From positions 620,001 to 684,000 of the forward strand of contig BLAL01000156.1 of assembly GCA_015698045.1 (NCBI GenBank): a stretch of DNA of 64,000 nucleotides. The letters run 5' to 3'. The notes under the pieces are model-generated. The model ran no database searches and was not told where the DNA came from. It saw nothing but the letters and a program-made list of their open reading frames with translations. Shown piece by piece: positions 1 through 12,037 of the stretch. Position 1 is the stretch's first letter. Every line of letters begins with the position of its first letter. This DNA is from Rhizophagus clarus. Taxonomy: Eukaryota > Glomeromycota > Glomeromycetes > Glomerales > Glomeraceae. A program made the translations under genes and the position numbers.

Positions 1-307
1 ATAATACCGCCGCAGTGGTCGCTTCCATAGAGATAGTCACAATCATTCTCCGGAATATATCATCTGCTTTTGTAAATGCTAACACAGTATAAGCGAACCA
101 TATTATAATTTGATGTTGTTTACCGTCCGTGATATTAATAATCCTCGAGTACTTTACATCCGATATTTCATCAACTATTTCGAATCTTGGGTTTAGTGAG
201 ATATCTTTTACGATAAGTTTTTTAACAACACTGGTGTATAAGTAGGGGGATGGTTCATGGTTGATATTAAATATCTTCGTTAAAATCAACAACTGTTCCT
301 TAGATTT
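1..307 (-). CDS. Unrecognised protein, partial exon running off the window
   Basis: On the minus strand a frame of just over 100 codons stays open from about 307 to the window edge, which is long for DNA this AT-rich. It begins directly after a TAG that could be a splice acceptor (308-310), so I read it as an internal or last exon of a gene continuing to the left. The translation has ordinary mixed composition, with segments such as VVKKLIVKDISLNPRFEIV and IIIWFAYTVLAFTKADDIF; the second is moderately hydrophobic. I do not recognise a family. No initiation codon is needed inside the piece. It lies downstream of, and on the same strand as, the small gene at 692-1328 but is separated from it by a stop codon and about 380 bases. 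Confidence 0.4.
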
Positions 308-691
308 CTATTTCTTATTCTAATAGACAATAGTAACCTTCGTAGGCTTAGCCAATATTTTTTTTTGAAGCCAACCAAAATGAAACGGAATCAATAAATT
401 CATCTGCAAGCTCTTATTCGTCCAATATATCATATTGGACTCGTTTTATAAGATAATGTCCGAAAAAAATTTAACCTTAGATGAAGTATGTAATAGAACA
501 GCAATTAAATCTTAGTAATGGTCAATAACAATTGTTATTGTAAAGTTATGTAAATAACCAATAAATTCAAAGTTATATTTTTATGCGTTATATAATTTTA
601 CAATACATAGAGAAAACAGAAATGAATATTCAGTTCGTTTGTATCTACTTTTCATATAATCATTGCTAAGCAGAAAAAAAAAAATATTACT
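308..691. other. Gene-poor spacer
   Basis: AT-rich spacer between two minus-strand genes. I see no coding frame, RNA gene or element end. Confidence 0.5.
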
Positions 692-1328
692 CTATAACAG
701 TTGAATCCCTAAATTTCTCGCTAAACGATTTCGTCTTTGTTTAACCGAACCATTGATAGGTAATCCGTAGAACCTTAAGAGTTTATTTATTTGTTGACCT
801 TTATATACAGTATATACAGTAAAATTTAGTAGAATGACTTATGAACGATGAGATTTTACTAACATACAGACCATTCATTGCTCGCAGGGCAACAATCGTT
901 TGGGGATAATTTTCCGGATTGTTACCGTTGATATCTGGAACTATTTCGATGTTAGAATTGGGATCAGTTAAACGCGAGTTGAAAATCCTCGCGAGATTAC
1001 GTGTATCCCTAAATATGAAATAAATACAATTATTTATTTTTCATATTTATTACTTATTATCAGCAAATGCTATGATATAAACAAAAAATCGTACACAGTT
1101 TGCAAACTATTTTGAATGTTTACTAAAGTTGCTTGGATTCTAACTAATTGTTGTGCAACGTTTAAGTTCGGCATATTTGGTATTAACGCTGTTTCTTGTG
1201 AAGCCGTCTGAAGAGCTTGGGATAGATTGTTAAAATTAGGCTGGGCCTGCAAAAAAGCAAAAAAATGGTTTACTTATATTACTGTTCAGAATTTTCAATA
1301 GTTCGCTTTTCTTCTTGATATTTACCAT
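692..1328 (-). CDS. Small four-exon protein (about 125 aa) of a fungal hypothetical family
   Basis: Model on the minus strand: exon 1 is only the ATG (1328-1326) followed at once by GTAAAT; exon 2 1246-1095 (acceptor TTTTTTGCAG, donor GTACGA); exon 3 1008-868 (acceptor ATATTTAG, donor GTATGT); exon 4 773-692, ending in TAG. The phases 0, 2 and 2 close without a stop, giving 125 residues. The product has an Asn/Gln-rich start, a segment rich in Leu/Ile/Val (IPNMPNLNVAQQLVRIQ), then IFNSRL and a C-terminal FYGLPINGSVKQRRNRLA block. From memory this resembles short fungal proteins of unknown function that end in a YGLP...R..LA..LGI block. No signal peptide or membrane span is visible. The exons from 1246 to 692 are well supported; the ATG-only first exon is the weakest part, and an upstream exon could exist instead. 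Confidence 0.7.
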
Positions 1329-2692
1329 ATTTGTTAATAAACACGATACAAAAACGCGAAAAATATTTTAGAAATTAATTAAATTAGTGGCTATAAATCA
1401 TGTTTGTTAGTGACGTCAGAACACTGATACCGTAGTATCTAGAGGTACAGTAGATAAATAAACGGGAATATTACACAGGTAGGCTGATCAATTACTGAAA
1501 AACTGAAGCCTACAAGTAATTATTAATAATATTATCTTTATTCCCATGTTTAAACTGAAAGATCGGCCGATAACCAATATAATCCATGAAAAAAAATTAT
1601 TGCGTCAAACACGAAACTATTTTGTTCTACGACATTATTGCACACTCGTGCAAGTAAGCAACGAGAATTTCCTGGATACATAATATGGATCAATATGGAG
1701 GTCATTAACAACTTTTGACTTGGACAAATAAAGAGAGATAGATTCTTTGTCGTGACAATATGTGAATATGATACCCATAACATTAACCAAATTTGTGGCA
1801 ATGATTTCACGAGATCTAATTACGAGACCTTGATTCATTATGAGAGTATCTCCTAAAACCTCTTTAAATCAATTATGTAAATGATTATTAAATAAGATGT
1901 ATACAAAAAAAAATCCTCCATGATTTTCTGGGTCTTCGAAGTGGTGAGGAACTTGAAAATTATGGAGGAACAATAAGATTGCGTGGATAAACGTTATTGA
2001 TAACAATCCTTTTGTTTGTTTTTGTACTCCATTCTCTTATGTCTCTCCAATTCTAAATGGAATCTGGCAATATATATTTTCACTGCGCAGTTGCTGTCTG
2101 ATATCATTTGTTAGATACTCGTCTCTGTAATTACTAAAAGTCAAAATGAACCCAAATGTAAAATTTCAACATAGAGTTCTAGCATTTTCGGTGAAAAAAA
2201 TACAAATAAAAAAGTATATATAAGTTTGTGTTATCTCATTTTCCCTTACAAGTAAGTACTTGTATTATCCTTAATTTAAGATAATTTTAAAGAAACATAT
2301 CTATATAATAAACTCTGCCTTTATAACTTTGTGCAATTGCACATAAATATTATATTCTTTATTGATGATTATTCCTCTTCATCATGACGGAATCATACAT
2401 TTGTCTGAAAAAAATGATGATTTAATTTATAAAAGAATATTGCTCTATATCGTTAATTAATAAACATACCAAAATTATTACACATTATTTTATTAGAATC
2501 CAAAAAAATTTTATCATTTGATAATGAATTTTCAAAAAAAAAAATATTTCTGCTCGCGTAATGAACTTCTGGTTGACATGTAGTTTTCGGTTCATATTCT
2601 ACAAAAATTGATAAAAATAATTGGCAAAATAATGAGTAAAAAATAGGTTTTGCTATAAAAATTTATTACTAGGTGATAATCTTTTTGTCATT
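1329..2692. other. Gene-poor region with a dispersed repeat
   Basis: No convincing gene. Short frames around 1550-1838 have no splice context or family resemblance. The words around 1836-1853 (TTATGAGAGTATCTCCTAAAA) and 1948-1969 (GAACTTGAAAATTATGGAGG) recur in the same order near 9490-9510 and 9691-9710, so remnants of one dispersed repeat lie here and at 9.4-9.7 kb. Confidence 0.4.
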
Positions 2693-4080
2693 ATCTTTTT
2701 CTAATGGATATTTTTCACTCATCTCATAAAAGTCAACCTCAATTCTTTGATTGTTGGCCTTTTTTCAGAATCTATATCCCAACATCTTTTCATTAATTCT
2801 ATTAATTCTTCATATTCTTCATATTCTTCTGGTATAATTACTTCTTTAATTTCTAGTCTCTCACCTTTACAAATATGATTTATGGTTTACATAACCCAAA
2901 ATCACAAATTGCTGCATATTCAGGAAACCGACAAAATATATTTCCACTATGTAAATCTCGATGGACAAAATCTAAATTATCAAGTTGATGAAATATAGTA
3001 TAAAATACTAAACTTATCATTTGGATTAGATTTTATTATTGGTAAATTATATTTTAAACTGCCTGATGGAAAATATAACATTGCAACCATAATAATTTTT
3101 TGTGACTGGAACCTGTGTTATTCCATGTATTGTGACAAGATGATTGCTATTCAATGTTACTTTATTTTGACATTTTATATGTGATTTCCACTGTATTTTA
3201 TTAAAAAAAAGTTAGTCATTGTATGAATAAAATTGTATTTAATATAAATCGCTTACCTCATTTAAAATTTTTTAAAATTCTCATGAGGATTTTAATTTCA
3301 GAATCATTATTTGCATCTTCATAATATTGTTCATTAATTTCATAGGTTACACGTTTCAACCTTGTTTTTCATAATCCCAATGACTTACAAATCCATCTAA
3401 TCCAAACTGATTTATAAACTGTACCAAACCACCTTTTGCAAAATATTTGATATTTTTTAATTTTGTATAAGGAATCCATTCAAGTAAATCATTTTTATTC
3501 CTTTGTTTTAATTGTGAATCTCAAATTAAATTGACGATATGTTCATTTCCATTAGTCCAATTGCCAAAATTTTGCTGAAATCTTTTGGAGCTGCATTCTT
3601 GACACCAATTCTTATCTGTATTTGGTTGATTAAATTTAGAACACAAGCCATATACTGTATTTGTTTACGTATTGATTCTCCATAAAAATCAAAATCATCA
3701 AGATAATAATATTTCTCGTTAGTAAGTTCATTAAGCGCATTATACTCTTCAGCAGCCACTTTATCAAAAAGTTTCTGTAATTATGATAAAACATTAAAAT
3801 TATTAGTATCCACTTCAGTTATGGCAAAAAACTCTTCTTTGAAACGTCTCAGAAATGGTAAACCATCAATTTCATTAGTAATTTCATCACTTTCAGTGAT
3901 TATTTTTTGAAACATTCCAGTAACGGTAAATCGTTAATTTAATTAACAGGTTTATCCTTTTTAATTAGTTCAGTAATCAATTTCCCATTAATGGTGAATC
4001 AGTTTCGAAAGGTTCCAATAATGGCAAATCATTAATTTCATTAATAGCTTTATCTTCTTCAGTTGACTTCTTTTTTTTTT
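2693..4080 (-). pseudogene. Decayed TKL-type protein kinase
   Basis: Minus-strand remains of a lineage-type kinase. Reading from 3775 downward: an acceptor (TAATTACAG) and a frame beginning KLFDKVAAEEYNALNELTNE, then FGNWTNGNEHIVNLI with an in-frame stop, then EWIPYTKLKNIKYFAKGG, the usual lead-in to the glycine loop. The N-lobe is broken by frameshifts and stops between 3440 and 3260. Further down a catalytic-loop remnant (FVHRDLHSGNIFC, near 2960) and CDFGL are followed almost at once by the end of the C-lobe (LMKRCWDIDSEKRPTIKEL, near 2770), so the activation segment and middle of the C-lobe are deleted. Upstream, 3830-4080 carries three degenerate repeats encoding LPLLE..F-like words, perhaps an N-terminal repeat region. 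Family membership is clear; function is lost. Confidence 0.8.
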
Positions 4081-4613
4081 TTCTTGAAAAATGGGAAAAA
4101 AAGTATTAAATATTTTATGTTTATTTAAATACTGTAAGTGCATCTTTATGTTCGTCAATTTCTTGTACAGTAATTGTTCTTCAGTTATATTGGATTTTTG
4201 TTGTTTTTACTAAAAAGTTTACTTTTGAGAATTTTTTCTTTTAATCCTGTAATTTTTCTAATTTAGAATTATAGTGAATGTCGGTTAACCCAAATAAAAT
4301 TCTAAGCCACAAGTACATGATTCGATAATTAAATGATTTGTCATCCCGACTCGCCTCTAAAAATAGACTTTATTTGTTTGTCACAAATGTCACACCCTTC
4401 TGCACTTCGTCACACAGTTAAACGTAACTATTTTGATTTTTATGGTAGTGTTTGGTCATGTTTAAGTAATGAAATGATTACTGACTCATATGATTATTAT
4501 TTATAAAATTTTCATTCCAAAAAAATTTTTGTACTTTTGAAATAATGTCAAAGTTGTTTGTTAAATATTAAATATTCGGAATATTATTCAAAATATTTAA
4601 AAACAATCTTAAA

Positions 4614-4845
4614 TATTGGACCAGAGAAAATGAAAGGATTGATGCTTTCATTTATGAAATGAATCAAAAATCGGTCTTATTGATACGGTATTAGAATGGA
4701 TACCCTACAGTCAATTTAATGAAATTAATAAAACAAATAAAAATGGAATGGAAGGATTCAAATAAAGAAATTGCTTTAAAATGTTTGCACAATAATAACT
4801 CACAAGATCAAATTGAATTCATGATAAATGAGGTAGAATAATACT
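4614..4845 (+). pseudogene. Fragment of a TKL-type kinase N-lobe
   Basis: Plus-strand fragment reading ENERIDAFIYEMNQK, then VLEWIPYSQFNEI and, after a frame change, KEIALKCLHNNNSQ followed by EFMINEVE. These match the pre-kinase lead-in, the VAIK-type lysine strand and the start of the C-helix of the same kinase family as the neighbours, but the glycine-rich loop between them is missing and the frame is broken. Nothing of a C-lobe follows. It lies head to head with the kinase pseudogene on the other strand. Confidence 0.7.
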
Positions 4846-5686
4846 AATAATGTATATTAATGATGTTTATGATATAAATTTTATTAAATTGCAAAAAAAT
4901 TTTTCTCCTTAAAATTTGATTTCATAATAAGAAGATTGACGTTAGAAACCGACTCTAGTGATTCAGCTCTTCCTTACTATATCATTACCTGTTTCTTTCC
5001 CAACGTGTTTAATATTTCCGGATTGGTCAGTTTATTTTTATTTAATAAAAATAAATTATAATCGAGAAAAAAAATAATGTTGTTTCACTAATTTACAGTC
5101 ATTGTAGCCAATTTTCTTATTATCCCTTTTTTTGCATTATTTGCTTTTCTCTTTTAAGTTATAAACAGTTCTAATTTAACAGTTAGGGATACGATTCTCG
5201 CTCAGCGGTCATGTCATATATCAGAGGCTGTGTCTATTACATTAGGTTATAAAGAACAACTTATTTTATTGGTATATTTTTTGGTTTCATGATCTTCGTA
5301 TTATAATGTGTTCCATTCGCACTCGTTTATTTTTTTTCTTTGATTCTACTTTATATTTTTTTTTACCGCTTAAAAGGTATTGTATACATTACCACCCAGC
5401 TTTATTTTACCCTTTTTTTTAGCTTGTAATATTTTAAAACTTGAATATCAGCTTCCAGCTTTTGAAACTACAAACAACCTTTATTTCATCATCGTCATAA
5501 CCAAACAAAGAAGAACTGAATGATTTCCTTTGGAAAGGATTTCACACATACCTATGTACACAGATATGGATTGTTTTTTATTTTAACCTCGCACCCTAAG
5601 GAATCATAAAGATTATGAAGCTGATCACTGTCAACTCATTCGTTCCTAAAGATTTATATTTTTATATTTTTTATATGTCATATACA

Positions 5687-5723
<37 letters not shown>

Positions 5724-6754
5724 TTCTTTGGTATGATGAAGTTATAAAGCCCAGTGAAATTTTGCAGCATGGGCTTTCCACTTTTTTTTTGTGTTTGTTA
5801 TTTTGTTCAAGTATAAGCAGATTTTCATGTTCCTGTGAAAGTATTGTTTGGCATTTTTTTCTTACTTTTGAACATTTATCCTTTCTTTAGTTCTCATAAT
5901 TTATAAAGTTAAGACATCCAACTTACTGTAAAAAAAAAATAAACACTATTAACATATTAAATACACACACAAGAAATTAAGACTTACAAATACTGCTCTT
6001 TAATTAATTATAATTAAGAGAAAATATCACTAAAAAACAAACTTTTCTTTTTAGATATTTTCTAAAACTCGAAATTTTTTTTGTGATTTCTTATTTATTT
6101 AATTAATCTTTTTCTAAAATAAAAAAAAATATTCCGAATTATTTCTTACATTCAAATTTTGCCACTTTTTATTCAAATTTTGCCAATTTTTATCATCTTG
6201 TCAATTTTAATTTTTTTTGTTTTTACAATGTTCTCGATAATAAAATGCGAAAATTCAAGATTTTTTGCCAGAAAAAAAAAATTACAAGTATTTAATATGT
6301 AATGAAGTTTTTTTTTTTTTTACAAACGTACCGATTAAACATATCAAATTGCCAATACAAAGATTTAATATTCATCGATAGACGTAAAAGATTAAATATT
6401 GATATATTCGATAATTAGTACGTTATTTTGTAGAAAATAAAAAAAAAAAATAGTTCTCATATTTCCACATGTCGAAGATTAATTATGTGTAGTACATTAA
6501 GACATTTTTTGATTTTATAATAAGATGTTTTACATATATTATAACATATAATTCATAATTTTCCCTCCTTCTTTGATAGCATCATATGTTTCTCTTGCTT
6601 CTCTAGCATTTTCTGATTCTCTAACATTTTCTAAAAAATAAAATTTACTCCCATTTTAATTATGATAATTTATTTTATCCCATTTTTGCTTTATTAATTA
6701 TTCATTACATTATTATACTTTTTTGAGAATTTCATATATTTAGAAGTGTTTCAC
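4846..6754. other. Gene-poor AT-rich region
   Basis: About 1.9 kb without a supported gene. It holds poly-A and poly-T runs and a trinucleotide microsatellite. The only long frame (5615-5890, plus) owes its length to that microsatellite. Confidence 0.6.
5688..5723. repeat. (ATT)n microsatellite
   Basis: About twelve perfect ATT units in a row. Confidence 0.95.
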
Positions 6755-8429
6755 TTAAGTGAATAAATCTAAGTTTTTCCGAGCATAATATTCTATTGAT
6801 TGTGACTTAAAGCTCACAGTGTTTTCTTCCGGATGATATGCAAATATATTGCTTTCCAATAATTTATTTAATTCCTCAACCTTATTGAAATATTTTTTAA
6901 ATTCAAAAAAATCAAGCTCCTTTGACTTCAACAAATCACTAATGACTCTTTTTCCTACTTCATAATGTAAATCATTTGGAAGGAGTTGTGCAGATCGAAA
7001 TTTCTTCTTAACGTCAAACAGGATTTGCTGTTTAATGGCTGTAGAAAAAGAGCCAGTAAGAAGCAAAATTGTATAAATTCATTTGATGCAAAAAAAAATA
7101 ATAAAGAAACAAATTGCTACCTTCAAATTTTTGTCCAGCTAGTAACTTGTCTGCCGCTTGTTTTAGATCAATAATACGACCACCAACCAATTCATATAAT
7201 CTTTTTGCATCTTCCTCTTTCAATTCGCGCTTGTCAACTAGATAATTTATTGATTCTTCCTCACTAAGATCACCGATTTCCATTACTTTCATTTCAAAGA
7301 AACAAGTACTACGGGCTAAAAATAAGAATTAAAATCTGTAAGAATGTTTATTACAAGAATAATGTTTGTACTTACATTCCATCCTTCTAACCACTGAATT
7401 ATCACTGCAGACAATCACAGTGATGTATTTGTGGCTATACGCATTGTATTTTGCATTATCCTGGAGAATATCAAGGAGTTTTGGATTCTTATGTAATAAT
7501 CGACCAACATTGTCATAAACAATGACAAGAGGTTTACCATGTTTCTCTTTGTACACTTCAGCACCACGCTGAAATTCATAAAAAGCTCTCTTCCACTTTG
7601 GGTAATCTATGTGCAGTGTATATAAAATATGACTAAAGATTAAAGAAATGCCCAATCTTAATAATAAATCATTAATAATAATCTTATCTTCAATTGTACC
7701 AGAGGAATTTAAATTCTTTGTGGAAAAAATATTTTCTTTAGAAGATGCAGATTTAAGGGCTTTTATAAACGCATCACCAAAACTGTTGAAACTTGGGTTC
7801 ACAGGAACATCAACATATATGATCCCTGTTCCGCTATCCTGTGTAACTTTGTTGTTCTTATCCACAACCTGTCCTATTTTTCTTAATGCAATTTTAATTA
7901 ACGTAGTTTTTCCAGTACCGAAATCTCCACAGATTACATGATAATGTAATTGACCTTTATGTGGTTGAAAAATTTTTACGAGACGCTCTACAACTTTTGG
8001 ACGAGGAACTAGTTTATCATCTGCATCCTTTTCCACATCCCTAAGATTATGCCTGTTCTGATATCCAGTATATAGGAGATCTACAAATACCAAACTAACA
8101 ACACCAGCCATGACAAATTTCACGAATATAGCAGTCTATAAATGAAAAGATGTTGAGAAATCCAACCAAATAACGAGCAATAAATAAAGACAATTTCATA
8201 CTGGAAGTTGTTTTACAGAGCCTTTTCCGATTTTATTATTTAAGCTGAGGGGTGAAGTAGATTCTTTGGAAGGGATTTTATGAGAAGATAAATGAATTGT
8301 AGAGTTTGTATAAGATCTTGAAAGTGATGATTGAAATGGATTTGATTTTCTTAACACAACTTGTTGTAATGTGACTTGACGGGTAATAAGATGAGATGGT
8401 AAAATATTCCCACGAAAATAATAGGTCAT
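6755..8429 (-). CDS. P-loop ATPase with probable mitochondrial presequence and one TM segment
   Basis: Four exons on the minus strand: 8429-8202, 8135-7376, 7315-7121 and 7038-6755. Donors are GTATGA, GTAAGT and GTAGCA; acceptors end in TAG, TAG and CAG. All phases close, giving 488 residues. Residues 1-76 are rich in Arg, Ser, Thr and Leu with few acids, typical of a mitochondrial presequence (inference). A hydrophobic stretch at about 77-98 (FVMAGVVSLVFVDLLYTGY) looks like a membrane anchor. Residues 146-154 hold a Walker A motif (GDFGTGKTT), and a Walker B-like LVIVYDN lies near 280-290. A winged-helix-like C-terminal half starts after SCFFE-type sequence, and GGRIIDLKQAADKLL resembles the sensor-2 region of STAND/AAA_16-type ATPases. 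The substrate is unknown. It is the only intact single-copy-looking gene in the first 12 kb. Confidence 0.85.
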
Positions 8430-11400
8430 TTCGAGCTGATCTGAAGCATATAAAAATTTTTAATAATTGAAAAAAAGAATGATAGATAATCTAAAAAAGT
8501 TACTCTATTATAGCTGATTTGTAGTATTCCGAAAAAAAATCTGATTCAATAGATCTGATTTGATTCGAATCAGATTGAATCACTTATAATTCTAAATAAT
8601 TATGTAAAATAATAAAATATTTCATCATATTCACAATAGTTAAAAGTTTTTTTACTAAACAGATATCTCTTTAATTTCATAAACCTTTTTTTATCTTACC
8701 AAATAACAATTCTATGTTATGAAAAAAATGGTTTAATAAGAAATGGTGATAAAGGTGATAAAGAGTAAGGCATAAACAGATAATACTGTATGTAAAAATC
8801 ATTGCACGTAATATATAGTCATACAGTATAAAAAACTAATTATTACTAATTAAAATGCGGAAAGATCACATGGGCTAAGTACTATAATAATAGATTTATC
8901 CAAAGAGGCAAATCTTTGTTTTTATTTGAAAAACAATTTTATAAAGTTCATAAACAGTTTTCCTTAGTATTAAGAGAAATATATAAGGATCCTAAAAAGG
9001 CACAAGTGTGTAGCCATGCTTGGAATTGATGAATGTATAATTGAACTGGAAAATCAGCAGGTACAGGCATTAATAAATTCGAGATAATTTTGTGCTTCTA
9101 TAAAACAAAAAAAATTTTTTTTAGAGATTTTAAATAATCATTAATGTTGAAGTGAAAAATTTATGGATTTAAAAGAATGCTAGATTGTTGCAAGATATAA
9201 GTAGAAAATTCTCAAATAAAAACTTTTTTAAGTGTAGAAGAGTCCCTTTCGATCTCTTTCTTGGAAGAATGTCATCCAAGATAGTATTCAAATGCTTGTG
9301 TGATGTGCCACTTTTGATGTCAACTTATGTCTTGAGATATGATGTGAATGGAGCCCTTCTATCTCCTATTTCTCGATTCTCATATATTCTTCCTAATAAT
9401 TCAAACGAACTTGAAGTCTCTTGTCAAACATACTGGCTACAAACGAAACTTCTATATTTGGCTTAGCCCTGATCATCTTGCCACTCCATTATGAGAATAT
9501 CTCCTAAAATCTCTAGCATGAGCGTGGGCTTAGCCCTGTATAAAATTTTTCACTTTATTTGAAATTCATACAGAAATTTTCTCGCATACATATTGTGTGA
9601 ATTCGTTTCATATTTTCACGCACAATTTTCTTTATTGTTGATAAATAATAGATAATATTTGTATACATATAATCTCATATCATCTCTCGGAACTTGAAAA
9701 TTATGGAGGATTCTCATCGCTCTTCATTACATATACAGTACTGTAAATGGTTGTCATAGATAACCATGTAGATTAATGGATGTATAAACAAAAAAAAAAT
9801 CTGGAAAGGCCATTTCATGGGCTGATTTTCTGGTGCAAAGCACTCCTACTTTATAATTTTCTTCGTTCCTCAGAAAACCATGAAGATTAGTTTAGTGTAC
9901 ATATTTTATATTATTTGTCTACAGTAATAAATTTGTTTTTATAATTTTATTATTTTAGAAAAATATTAAAGTACTGTAAAATTAAAAAAAAAATCTATGT
10001 AAACTTAATAAAGCCATTAACAAGTATCTTCTTGACATATTTTTAATGTTTCCTCACTTTTACACATATTTTTATTCTAAATTTCAGTAGAAAATATTAC
10101 GTTCTGTACATGTATTTTAAAAAATTACTTAAATCTTATCGTTTAGAATAAGGATTTTACCGCAAATAGACTATGTCGGTTTCCAAGTAAGTTTTCTTTA
10201 GCTAAATGATCTGGATTCCCCATCATTACTAAAGAATATAACAATTGTCATTTAATCATTATCAAAAAAAAAGTAACACTTATGTCCCTATAGTTATCAC
10301 GATGATTTTATATAAAATGTTGTTTAATAAAAACAGCTTTAATCGTTACCAAAAAAAATAATATAACCCTTGTCAGTTATATCATGGAATTAAATGAATC
10401 AATCCATCATTACCACATGTAACACATGAAACTGAAATTAAGTGAATCTATCGTTACCAAAAAGAAAATCTTTAAAATTTAGTTATTCATAACCAACGGA
10501 CTGATTTAACTCCAGAATAGGAAGTTAAAAATGTCACGCAATTGCAAGTATAAGCCAAAGAGAAGGTCATTACTGTTTGCGGAATACAAATTACGTGATA
10601 AACAGGTTATCGTGAAGAATGTTGGTGGACAACAGGAAGAATCTTCACGATACAAGCCACGTGAAATTTTTTATCGTTACTAACAAGGTATTAAAGTAAT
10701 TTCTTTAAGATATACTGGTGTAAGTGTAAGAACGTTTTATAATATTGATAATGAAGAAATTTGACTAAAAATTGATATTTATGTAACGTTAATTTAGTGA
10801 ACGAGTTTTTTTTACTCAAATTATCGTATTTTTTCGCCAATCGGCCGATAAATATGAAAGTCTTGTTTTACAAAGAATAATCTTATTTTTTTTACAAACA
10901 CATTTATGCATTTTTACAATAAAAAATATGGTTATTTTCATTATTATTTTAAAAAAAAAAGTTTAGTACAATCAAAGCTCGTTATAGTGAAATTCATTAT
11001 AAACTTTCATTTTGAAGAACGAATGTAATAAACGTAATTAAACTTGAAAAAGTTAAAACGGTTACTGTCATACGTTCACCTTGCAATATGATCGGTATTT
11101 GCTTATTGCACATTGCTGTATAACAGTAGTTAAGTTTCTGTAAAATATTTTTTACTTGTTTATCTATATTAGTTTAAAATATATTAGTTACATCTCGAAA
11201 ATGATTTATGTTCACATAAACTTATAAAAATTCAGACTTACATATATATAAACTATCTATAAGACCATACAATTTTACGTCGTGCATTAAGTGCAGATGC
11301 TTTGGGATCACAAATTCTGTGTATTTTCAATAAATTACATCAGCATCAAATCAAAACAGACGCACTGTTTTTTAATTAATAATTTCATTTTTTTTTTTTT

Positions 11401-12037
11401 TTTAGAAAACACGTGGGATTCAAAAAAAACTGTGATATTCATTAAATCAAAAGTTCTGACATATATTTCATCACGCAAGGGAGCACGTAATCCCCATGTT
11501 CCTAATTTTCATTTTGTGCCGTAAACTTTTCGATGATAATCACGCGAGTAAGCTGTAATTTTCGTATTACTATTAAGTATTATTATATTTTGTCTCTTTT
11601 TTAGGCCATCATCTTAATTCCATCTGAGTATATGAAGCTGAGAAGTAAAAAAAAAATATTTTTCTTTTTACTTTAACAAACAATAATAATTGTTCATTTA
11701 TTATTATTTTTAGGCCATTTTCATTTTTCTCTGGGCGTGAGAATCTAGCAAGTAAAACAATTATCATTATTTTTATTTTTTTTTCATTTTTTTTTTATTG
11801 GTCATAAAGTCAAAGCGTGCCAGTCACATGTGTATAAAAAGTTACACCTGCTTAACTACTTTTAGTAATTATTTTCTCTATTATGATTTTTTGGTTGCAT
11901 TCATCATAGTGAGGCGTCATACATGCAGTGATTGTAATCAACTGATCAACCTAATTGCATAAATATTGTGCCTAAAAAACGGTGTTTAATAAGAAATATT
12001 ATTTTTTTAAAAAGAAATTTGATGCAATTGTATGGTA
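8430..12037. other. Gene-poor region upstream of the kinase
   Basis: 3.6 kb without a supported gene. A 50-codon frame at 10531-10683 (starting MSRNCKYKPKRRS, basic) is the only short ORF with ordinary composition; I cannot support it as a gene. Frames at 9185-9466 and 11291-11524 lack a proper ATG context or run through homopolymers. Around 10250-10470 the word ATCGTTACCAAAAA recurs in imperfect copies. Remnants of the dispersed repeat seen at 1.8-2.0 kb lie at 9.48-9.71 kb. Confidence 0.5.

Noticed and set aside
5615..5890. 91-codon plus-strand frame
   Set aside because: It runs through the ATT microsatellite and encodes poly-Tyr; no family or splice context.
9185..9466. 93-codon plus-strand frame
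   Set aside because: No ATG at its start, overlaps a dispersed repeat, no recognisable family.
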